A stretch of 47,440 nucleotides of DNA from CAYNWT01 sp964450955. GTDB taxonomy: Bacteria; Planctomycetota; Planctomycetia; Planctomycetales; Planctomycetaceae. Below the pieces are notes generated by a model. The model was not told where the DNA came from. It saw only the letters and a list, made by a program, of their open reading frames with translations, and searched no databases. Shown here one piece after another: positions 40,811 to 47,440 of the stretch. A program made the translations under genes and the position numbers. The stretch covers positions 1 to 47,440 of the forward strand of contig CAYVFI010000045.1 in NCBI GenBank assembly GCA_964450955.1, given 5' to 3'. Numbering within the stretch: position 1 is the first letter of the stretch; each line of letters opens with the position of its first letter.

Positions 40811-42172
40811 CTAAGCGATGATGTCCTTGGCAACGACTCCGTGGACGTCGGTTAGGCGGAAATCTCGGCCGGCGTAGCGGTAGGTGAGTTGTTCGTGGTC
40901 CAGGCCCAGTAGGTGCAGGATTGTTGCGTGCCAGTCGTGGATGTGGCACTTGTTTTCGACGGCTTCGTAGCCGTAGTCATCAGTGCGTCCGTAGCTGTAG
41001 CCGCCTTTGACACCGCCGCCGGCCATCCAGGTTGTGTAGCCCTTGTTGTTGTGGTTCCGACCGTCGCCGCTTTGGCCGGCGGGTGTGCGGCCAAACTCAC
41101 CGCCCCAGACAACCAGTGTGTCCTTCAGCATGTCGCGTTGTTTGAGATCCTTCAGCAGACCGGCGATCGGTTTGTCGCATCCATCGGCACGGGCCTGGTG
41201 GTCGGCGGTGAGGTTGGAGTGTTGGTCCCAGCCACCGTGGGTGACTTCCACGAATCGAACACCGGCTTCGACGAACCGACGCGCCAGCAGGCATTGCTTT
41301 CCAAACGCATCGCCTGGTCCGCCATCGATGCCGTACATGTCCAATGTGGAACGCGTTTCCTGGGCCGTGTTCATTAACTCCGGCATCGCGCCCTGCATGC
41401 GGAAGGCGAGTTCATAAGATTCAATGATGCCTTCGACATCGGGTTGAACCTTGTCGCGCCGCATTTTTTCGCGGTTCAATGCCTGGACGAGATCCAGTTG
41501 CTTTCGTTGTTGATCCGTCGTCAGGGCTGGGTTCTTAATGTCCGGGAAGCTTTCGCCAATCGGTGCGGCTCCACGCTGTCGTCGGCTTGCTCGGCCGACT
41601 TTTGAACCGCTGAAGACGGCGGGAAGGAACGCGCTACCGTAGCTTTGCGAACTGCCTGATGGTGGGTTCAACGAGATGAAACCGGGGAGGCTGTCGTTTT
41701 CGGTTCCCAGTCCGTACAGCGTCCAGGCTCCAAGCGATGGGCGAATGAACTGAGCAGTCCCCGTGTGCATTTGCACCATTGCTCCGGGGTGCACTGGTTG
41801 ATCACACTGCATTGAACGGATAAGGGTGATGTCGTCGGCGTGTTCGGCGACGTTGTCAAACAGGTCAGAGATCCATAGTCCACTTTTGCCACGTTGCTTG
41901 AATTTCCACGGTGACTTCAGCAAATTCCCGCCGTACTTGCCGGCCTTGCCGTGATCTTTGGCGAGCTTCGGTTTGTAGTCGAACGTATCGACATGTGACG
42001 GGCCGCCACCCATGCACAGAAAAATGACTCGCTTCGCTTTGGGTTCGAAGTGTGGCTTCTTCGGGGCCAGCGGATTGTTTGATTTCTCATCCTGCCCGCA
42101 GGCTAAACCGGCAAATGCCAGGTAGCCGAAACCAGCCGACGTGCTCTTGAGAATCTCGCGTCGTGAGAACAT
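40811..42172 (-). CDS. DUF1501 family protein (Tat-type leader)
   Basis: 453 residues, GGGAG 6 bases before the ATG. Leader FSRREILKSTSAGFGYLAFAGLA (twin Arg) indicates export. The domain follows: KRVIFLCMGGGPSHVDTFDYKPKL, LFDNVAEHADDITLIRSM, NPPSGSSQSYGSAFLPAVF, RFVEVTHGGWDQHSNL, KDTLVVWGGEFGRTP, GRNHNNKGYTTWMAGGGVKGG, ILHLLGLDHEQLTYRYAGRDFRLTDVHG. DUF1501 proteins have an alkaline-phosphatase/sulfatase-like fold and nearly always pair with PSD1/DUF1553 proteins, as here 68 bases upstream. The Asp/His pattern suggests a metal site; no reaction is proven. Confidence 0.92.
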   Translation of the reverse strand: MFSRREILKSTSAGFGYLAFAGLACGQDEKSNNPLAPKKPHFEPKAKRVIFLCMGGGPSHVDTFDYKPKLAKDHGKAGKYGGNLLKSPWKFKQRGKSGLWISDLFDNVAEHADDITLIRSMQCDQPVHPGAMVQMHTGTAQFIRPSLGAWTLYGLGTENDSLPGFISLNPPSGSSQSYGSAFLPAVFSGSKVGRASRRQRGAAPIGESFPDIKNPALTTDQQRKQLDLVQALNREKMRRDKVQPDVEGIIESYELAFRMQGAMPELMNTAQETRSTLDMYGIDGGPGDAFGKQCLLARRFVEAGVRFVEVTHGGWDQHSNLTADHQARADGCDKPIAGLLKDLKQRDMLKDTLVVWGGEFGRTPAGQSGDGRNHNNKGYTTWMAGGGVKGGYSYGRTDDYGYEAVENKCHIHDWHATILHLLGLDHEQLTYRYAGRDFRLTDVHGVVAKDIIA

Positions 42173-42240
42173 TTGGAACTCCCTGTGAATCGCACGCGAC
42201 TGACAATCCGTCGCGCGTTCGGTGGTTGCTGGTCAGACTG

Positions 42241-44946
42241 CTAGTCGATGAAGCGGAACTCGGCCGACGCGAACAGACTTTGACACAAAGCCGTCAGCGT
42301 ATCGACGTCGCTGGATCGCGCAGACGGAGCGTAACTTTTTGCGAACCTAATCGCCGCGGCGCGTTCGCGGGCGGTTGGCTGGCGACCGTAGGCCAAAAGA
42401 AATGCGTGGTTAATCCGGTCCAGCGGTCGTGAGTGATCCCTGGAAACTCGCTTCGCGAACGCCGCGCTTTGTTGAATGACGAACGGGTTGTTCATCATGT
42501 AGAGAGCCTGGTTGGCTGTGCTTGACGTTTCGCGCGAACCGATGATGGAACTTGAATCAGCAAAGTCAAACACTTCCAGTGAACGCGGTTCTTCGTCGCG
42601 GACGATTGGCAGGTAAACGCTGCGTGACTTTGAGTCTTCCATATCCAGTTGGTTGGTGACTTTCCGAATGACTGCGGCCAATCCGGACTGCCCACCGCTT
42701 TGACCACGGCGGCTATTACCGCGGTTGCCAGCTTGTCTGAAGCCGCCGCGACGTTGCCCAGCGCCCTGGCCTCGACGGATTCCGCCACGGCCAATCTGGC
42801 CCTGACCTCCACCATCCGCGCGACCCGGGCCGCGGCGGTTCATTCCGTTTCCGCGGTTCATTCCGCCACGAGAACCGGCTGCGTCGCGCAGTATGTCTCG
42901 GGCGTTGCCCAGGATTCCGTTTTGAACACGCGTGTAGCCGGCCTTGGCGACTTCTGAACCACGTGGCCGCGAGTAGTCAATTTCGCCACTGACGTGCAGC
43001 ATCGCGTCGCGAATGGCTTCAGCATCAAGTCGGCGTGGGTTGGCTCTCCAAACAAGTGCGTTGTCAGGATCAAGTTCGTGGAACGCCTTGTTGAATTTCG
43101 ACTGCATGCGATAAACACGCGACGTCGTGATTTCGCGAATCAGTTGCTTCACGGACCAGCCTGATTCGACAAACTGCACGGCCAGATAATCCAACAATTC
43201 CGGGTGGCTTGGAGCCTGCCCGGTGACTCCGAAGTTTTCCGTCGAGGTCACGATTCCATTGCCGAGCAAGTGTTGCCAGATTCGGTTCACCATCACTCGT
43301 GCGGTCAGTGGGTTGTCGTTACTGCCAATCCAGCGAGCCAATTCAAGTCGACCGCTGGACCTTCGCTTGATCGTCGGCGGTTCTGAACTGCACAGAACCT
43401 CGGGAAACCCGCGCGGAACCGTTTGAGCGGCCTGGTCGATTTCGCCGCGGACCAATAGGCGAGCATCGGTCGCAGCGCCCTTTTCCTGGACGCCCATTGA
43501 GTACGTTCGTGGCTTGCCGTTTTCGTCGACCACCGACAGCTTGTTGTTGATTCGGGTTATTTCGTTTATCAAACGGATTCGTGTTCGCTGGGTATTGCCG
43601 CCGCTGTTTTTGTTGCGGCGAGCCTCAGTCATCTCGCGCCGAGTGTCGGTGATTTGTTGCCTTAATTCTGCGACTTCTTCCCTGGTGTAACGCTGGTCGT
43701 ACGGGTTGGGGTCGTCGATTGGCAGAATCATTAAGCTGCTGTTTTGCTTTGCCTGAGCGCTGCTGAACTGACCCAGATCCGATGGCGGGTTGCCGAAATA
43801 GGTTGTCATGTTTTTGAAGACGCCGGCCAGTGCGTAGTAGTCCGTTTGTGGGATCGCATCGAATTTGTGATCGTGGCAGCGAGCACACGCAACGGACGTT
43901 CCCAGAAACACGCGCGTTGTGGCGTCAATTTGTTCGTCCGCAACATTGGCGGCAAACTGAATTCGATTTTGTTCGTTGACGTTTTTCGCTCCGACCGCCA
44001 GAAACGTGGTGGCAATCAGGTTCTGCGCCCATTGCTCATCCGTATCGACTGGCAACAGATCGCCGGCAAGTTGTTCCTGGACGAAGCGGTTGAACGGTTT
44101 GTCTTCGTTAAATGAATCAATGACGTAGTCGCGGTACCGCCATGCGTGTGGGTACGTCATGTTGACAGAGCCGCCTGTGGATTCAGCGTACCGCACAACG
44201 TCCAGCCAGTGCCGGCCCCAGCGTTCGCCATACTGCTTCTTCTCAAGCAAACGATCAACGACACCCGCGACAGCTTTTTCAGGATTGTCGTCCCACATCT
44301 GTTTAAACAAATCGACCTGCTCAGGCTTTGGTGGCAGGCCGACCAAATCGAAACACAGCCGCCTGAGAACCTTGCCAGCTTCTGCGTCGTCGGCGGGATG
44401 CATGCCAGAACCTTCCAGCTTCGCCAAAACGAATCGATCGATATCCGTTTGCGACCAGTCGGTGTTCTCAACTTTGGGCGGTGTTTGTTTGACGGGCTGT
44501 TTGTAGGCCCAGAAATTTTCCTTTGCGTGCTGAATGTCTTCTTCAGAAATTGAAGACTGCAGTTCGGCAACAGCGTTGGTTCGCGGATCGGGTGCCCCCA
44601 TCTCGATCCACGTCTTAAAATCGTTGATGACATTTTGCGACAGCTTCCGCTTGGGCGGCATCACGTAGTCTTCGTGATTGATCGCGTTGTACAGCCAGCT
44701 CTCTTCCAGGTTACCGGGAACGATGGCCGGTCCGGTGCTGCCACCGATGGCCATGAGTTCTTTGGTGTCCAGTCGCAGTCCGCCGCGCACGTTGCCGGAC
44801 TTGTTGGAGTGGCAGCCGTAGCATTCCTTAATCAGCACCGGGCGGATTTTCGATTCGAAGAATTTTAGTTGGTCCGGCGTCAGGTCGTCGGCCGTTGCTG
44901 TCGTGGCCGGCAGGATGAAAATTAGTGCTGCAAGGATTCGTCGCAT
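42241..44946 (-). CDS. Planctomycete cytochrome c protein: PSCyt1 - DUF1549 (PSCyt2) - DUF1553 (PSD1)
   Basis: 901 residues with a signal peptide (RRILAALIFILPATTATA). PSCyt1: KIRPVLIKECYGCHSNKSGNVRGGLRLDTKE with the haem motif CYGCH (about residue 42). DUF1549: DIDRFVLAKLEGSGMHPADDAEAGKVLRRLCFDLVGLPPKPEQV, GERWGRHWLDVVRYAEST, and GTSVACARCHDHKFDAIPQ, a second CxxCH. DUF1553: LELARWIGSNDNPLTARVMVNRIWQHLLGNGIV, SHPELLDYLAVQFVES, MQSKFNKAFHELDPDNALVWRANPRRLDAEAIRD, and C-terminal RAAAIRFAKSYAPS. Inside DUF1553 a Gly/Arg/Asn/Gln-rich stretch of about 70 residues interrupts the domain. Partner of DUF1501 in the same transcript. Function unproven; c-type haem attachment would need the ResB-CcsA protein. 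Confidence 0.93.
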   Translation of the reverse strand: MRRILAALIFILPATTATADDLTPDQLKFFESKIRPVLIKECYGCHSNKSGNVRGGLRLDTKELMAIGGSTGPAIVPGNLEESWLYNAINHEDYVMPPKRKLSQNVINDFKTWIEMGAPDPRTNAVAELQSSISEEDIQHAKENFWAYKQPVKQTPPKVENTDWSQTDIDRFVLAKLEGSGMHPADDAEAGKVLRRLCFDLVGLPPKPEQVDLFKQMWDDNPEKAVAGVVDRLLEKKQYGERWGRHWLDVVRYAESTGGSVNMTYPHAWRYRDYVIDSFNEDKPFNRFVQEQLAGDLLPVDTDEQWAQNLIATTFLAVGAKNVNEQNRIQFAANVADEQIDATTRVFLGTSVACARCHDHKFDAIPQTDYYALAGVFKNMTTYFGNPPSDLGQFSSAQAKQNSSLMILPIDDPNPYDQRYTREEVAELRQQITDTRREMTEARRNKNSGGNTQRTRIRLINEITRINNKLSVVDENGKPRTYSMGVQEKGAATDARLLVRGEIDQAAQTVPRGFPEVLCSSEPPTIKRRSSGRLELARWIGSNDNPLTARVMVNRIWQHLLGNGIVTSTENFGVTGQAPSHPELLDYLAVQFVESGWSVKQLIREITTSRVYRMQSKFNKAFHELDPDNALVWRANPRRLDAEAIRDAMLHVSGEIDYSRPRGSEVAKAGYTRVQNGILGNARDILRDAAGSRGGMNRGNGMNRRGPGRADGGGQGQIGRGGIRRGQGAGQRRGGFRQAGNRGNSRRGQSGGQSGLAAVIRKVTNQLDMEDSKSRSVYLPIVRDEEPRSLEVFDFADSSSIIGSRETSSTANQALYMMNNPFVIQQSAAFAKRVSRDHSRPLDRINHAFLLAYGRQPTARERAAAIRFAKSYAPSARSSDVDTLTALCQSLFASAEFRFID

Positions 44947-45160
44947 ATTGGTCTCTTGGTTTCGAATGGAACCGGTTCACCAACGCTAGTATCGGATCAA
45001 ATGCTCAGTTGGCCAAACAGCGTTTGCGATTCTTCAAACGGGGAACACAACGGTCTCCGGGTTATTACCGTCAGTTAACTTTCAATGTACACCGGCAATC
45101 CGTTGGGAACCCGATTCGCGAACTGTTTTCAGTCGCTCAGCCCATTGCCGAGCTTAGTGG

Positions 45161-46084
45161 CTAGCGTTTCTCCAGCTTAGCCAAAGCGTTGGCGAATTCT
45201 TTGCCAAGCGCGATATAGCCCTTTGAGTCGTAGTGGGCGAAGTCAGAGTATCCGTAGTTATCGGTTGCTGTGACGATTGCCGCGTTCGAATCGTTGCTGG
45301 CGTACCTGGCCTGAGCCGCCCTGACAATCTCACCGTGTTTCCATGTTGGCGGTGTTTTTCTCGAGTAAGAAATGCGACCGATCACGACGGGCAGATCGTC
45401 GGTTCGAAAGGCGGCTCGAATGAGGTTCATTAATCGAGCCAGGTTGGCTTCGTACTTGTTGGCGATTTCCACAGTTGCGGTCGCGTCGCTTTCACCCTGC
45501 ATCCAGGCAATGCCAGCGGGGATGAGCCGATCGGCTTCGCCATCGTCGTCGATATCTGTGTCCGCGTAAGCGTGTCGGATTGTGGCGAGGAAATGGTCGT
45601 ATTGGTTGATTCCGTTGCGACCCATGTAGTCCGGTTCCCAGCAACCGTAGTTGCCTTTGGCTCCCGTCGCGATGGAGGTTCCGCCTCGCGAGTACTTGAT
45701 GATGGCAATGTTTCGGTCGGGAAACTGTTTCCGGATCGCGCGAGCAAACGTGACTTCGACTCCGAAGCGTTTTCCGTACGTGTTGGCTTTGCCGTCTGAC
45801 TTAAAGCCAACACCGTGTCCCGGTCGAACCGTCGACCAGATGCCTTTGCCATCGACTGGCTTGTCGTCTTCAGAAGTGTTGCCGTGAAAAATTGGCACAG
45901 CATCCAACGGCTTCGCGAGTTCTGCGGGTAGCTCTTTGGAGTACCCATAGCCATCCATGTTGGACTGGCCGCCGAGGTAGTACACGTAGAAATCCTTTGC
46001 GTGGGCCTGAGACGGCAAACACGATTGCGCGACGGCGATAGCAAGCAGGAAGCAACAGCAAGGTTGAAGGCTGCGATACGGCAT
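45161..46084 (-). CDS. SASA/CE6-like carbohydrate esterase (SGNH hydrolase)
   Basis: 307 residues, signal peptide (CCCFLLAIAVAQSCLPSQAHA). The SASA (DUF303) motifs are present: YYLGGQSNMDGYG (nucleophile Ser), IIKYSRGGTSI, IAWMQGESDA (oxyanion hole) and the C-terminal SDFAHYDSKGYIALGKEFA (Asp/His of the triad). Such exported enzymes remove acetyl groups from sialic acid or plant-type polysaccharides. An insertion with DTDIDDDGEADRL looks calcium-binding (dockerin-like fragment). With the sulfatase this suits a marine polysaccharide-degrading lifestyle. Convergent or isolated; no obvious operon. Confidence 0.85.
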   Translation of the reverse strand: MPYRSLQPCCCFLLAIAVAQSCLPSQAHAKDFYVYYLGGQSNMDGYGYSKELPAELAKPLDAVPIFHGNTSEDDKPVDGKGIWSTVRPGHGVGFKSDGKANTYGKRFGVEVTFARAIRKQFPDRNIAIIKYSRGGTSIATGAKGNYGCWEPDYMGRNGINQYDHFLATIRHAYADTDIDDDGEADRLIPAGIAWMQGESDATATVEIANKYEANLARLMNLIRAAFRTDDLPVVIGRISYSRKTPPTWKHGEIVRAAQARYASNDSNAAIVTATDNYGYSDFAHYDSKGYIALGKEFANALAKLEKR

Positions 46085-46301
46085 GGTTTTTCGCTCTCCG
46101 AGTAGGCTGACAATTGCTCAACATAATAACTGCAACGCTATTTTCAGTCTTGTCGGTCGACCATCGGCGGATTTACCTTCGGCCTGTGGTGCCAGCGAGG
46201 TATGGTTTCAGAGCGGTCGATAGAACCTCAGCCAATGCGCGACCTGGCTTCGGTTGTGTGCGTAACGCGATTCCTGCGACTCGAACGGTGGAGTAATTCT
46301 G

Positions 46302-47399
46302 ATGGCAGACGCGAAGACAGGTTCTGGCAAGTCGTTTCTTCGTCGCCGTTGGTTGACCATCTTGATCTTGGTGGTGGTTGGTGGCTGGATTATTGTGATC
46401 AACTTGCCGACGCCGCAGGTAGAACCCACAGCGTTTGAACCGTCGGGTGTGTTGATCGCCGATCAGGACGCCGGACAGCCGTTCCATGCGAAGGTTGTCT
46501 ATTCGCCGTCGTACCTCATTAGCATCGGTGGGTTGGAGAAGGTTCACCCGTTTGACATTCGGAAGTACGAAAAAATTCACCAGGCACTTCTGGCGGACGG
46601 ACTGCTGACTGAAGAGCAGACCTATAAGCCGGCACCGATCACACGCGAAGAGCTGCTGTTGGTTCACACGGAGCAGTACCTTGAGGATTTAACATCGCGC
46701 TGGAAGACCGCTGAATACCTGGAAGCTCCAGTGTTGTTGATGGCGCCGGTGTCGCTTGATAAGGCCGTGCTGGGTCCGTTTCGTTCAGCCAGTGGCGGAA
46801 CACTGTTGGCTTCGCGGTTGGCGATGGAGAATGGAGTCGGCATCAACATTGGCGGTGGATATCACCACGCAAAGCCTGATCGCGGGGAAGGCTTCTGTCT
46901 TTATGCGGACGTGGCGGTCGCGATTCGAAAACTGCAGGCCGAGAATGTCATTCATCGCGCGGTTGTGATTGATGTTGATGCCCATCAGGGGAATGGAACC
47001 GCCGAATGCCTGGCAGATGATCCGACGACGTTCACATTCTCAATCCATCAGGGCAACATCTATCCGAACCCCAAATCGACAAGCGATCTGGATATTGAAC
47101 TCAGGGTTGGAACCACCGACGCGCAGTACATGGAGATTCTGAACAAGGCTCTCGGACCGGTTTTGGATAAGGCGAATGCTGACGTCTGCTTCATTGTCGC
47201 CGGATGCGATACGCTTTCGACCGATCCGTTGGCGTCGTTGCAGATGACTCCGGAAGGCGTTGTTGAACGCGATTCGGCAATCGTGGCAGAGTGTGTCAAA
47301 CGCCGGCTTCCCGTCGTGTTCACATTGTCCGGCGGCTACAGCCCGGACGCGTGGCGAACGCAGTATTTGAGTATTAAGAATTTGCTGGAGGCGTATTGA
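46302..47399 (+). CDS. Membrane-anchored histone-deacetylase-family (acetylpolyamine/acetoin amidohydrolase-like) protein
   Basis: 365 residues, GGTGGAG 7 bases before the ATG. Residues 17-36 (WLTILILVVVGGWIIVINLP), preceded by RRR, form one membrane helix, predicting the catalytic domain outside the cytoplasm. The deacetylase core shows HPFDIRKYEKIHQAL, ELLLVHTEQYLEDL, INIGGGYHHAKPDRGEGFCLYADVAVAI (His188-His189), VVIDVDAHQGNGTAE (zinc ligands Asp226 and His228), FSIHQGNIYP, AGCDTLSTDPL (Asp303) and LSGGYS. This is the class IV-like/bacterial branch. Bacterial members act on acetylated polyamines, acetoin-type or protein substrates. The membrane anchor is unusual for this family; the substrate is unknown. 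Confidence 0.88.
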   Translation: MADAKTGSGKSFLRRRWLTILILVVVGGWIIVINLPTPQVEPTAFEPSGVLIADQDAGQPFHAKVVYSPSYLISIGGLEKVHPFDIRKYEKIHQALLADGLLTEEQTYKPAPITREELLLVHTEQYLEDLTSRWKTAEYLEAPVLLMAPVSLDKAVLGPFRSASGGTLLASRLAMENGVGINIGGGYHHAKPDRGEGFCLYADVAVAIRKLQAENVIHRAVVIDVDAHQGNGTAECLADDPTTFTFSIHQGNIYPNPKSTSDLDIELRVGTTDAQYMEILNKALGPVLDKANADVCFIVAGCDTLSTDPLASLQMTPEGVVERDSAIVAECVKRRLPVVFTLSGGYSPDAWRTQYLSIKNLLEAY

Positions 47400-47440
47400 G
47401 AAGGTGGAAGGTGGAAGGTGGAAGGTGGAAGGTGGAAGGT
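47400..47440 (+). repeat. Heptanucleotide tandem repeat (GAAGGTG)n, runs off the window
   Basis: At least 5.8 perfect copies starting one base after the stop codon of the deacetylase-like gene, cut by the window end. Confidence 0.95.

Overview
The window almost certainly comes from a planctomycete (order Planctomycetales). The sequence shows the lineage's hallmark families together: a PSCyt1/DUF1549/DUF1553 protein beside a DUF1501 protein, an arylsulfatase, a Gfo/Idh/MocA oxidoreductase with a Tat-type leader, a PEP-CTERM protein, a 2141-residue exoprotein with an N-terminal LEPR-XLL-like stretch, and a fused ResB-CcsA cytochrome c assembly protein. Codon use looks even and moderately GC-rich across most of the window. 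A genus close to Fuerstiella or Rubinisphaera is possible, but that is a guess.

Layout. 1-2252: an SOS mutagenesis locus read leftwards, lexA, imuA and imuB (imuB cut by the window edge), with a LexA box over the lexA -35 element. 2393-2967: a ParE/RelE-type toxin-antitoxin pair. 3330-5863: rsmH (mraW) and an overlapping membrane-anchored LysM protein. 6311-13153: PEP-CTERM protein, dGTPase, sulfatase, metallo-beta-lactamase-fold hydrolase and fatty-acid desaturase. 13154-13815: a gene-free block of inverted repeats. 13816-20167: ABM monooxygenase, giant ResB-CcsA fusion with a lipoprotein directly upstream, and a Gly-rich surface protein with two tandem terminators. 20367-23443: RlmB/TrmH-type rRNA methyltransferase, small secreted Tyr/Gly/Arg-rich protein, Gfo/Idh/MocA protein. 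23731-30156: the giant FG-GAP / beta-repeat / RTX protein. 30474-31049: dcd. 31185-35526: a three-gene ATGA-coupled operon of exported proteins (HEAT-like plus VWA; TPR/coiled coil; HEAT-like plus Hint). 35815-38812: queA, a GT4 glycosyltransferase and mraZ with a textbook MraZ operator. 39226-40394: tRNA-Val(CAC) followed by the wreck of a type I restriction-modification locus. 40811-47399: DUF1501, PSCyt1/DUF1549/DUF1553, a SASA-type esterase and a membrane-anchored histone-deacetylase-like protein. The window ends in a heptanucleotide repeat.

How the genes fit together. lexA-imuA-imuB is the core of the ImuA-ImuB-DnaE2 translesion cassette, under LexA control. rsmH and mraZ, normally neighbours at the head of the division and cell wall (dcw) cluster, lie about 34 kb apart, in keeping with the dissolved dcw cluster of planctomycetes. 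The best candidate for an undescribed system is the VWA / coiled-coil / Hint operon: three exported proteins with translational coupling, one carrying an apparently self-cleaving domain that has no toxin behind it. The second is a family of palindromic repeats that has inserted in frame into both imuA and imuB and is translated as the same peptide in each.
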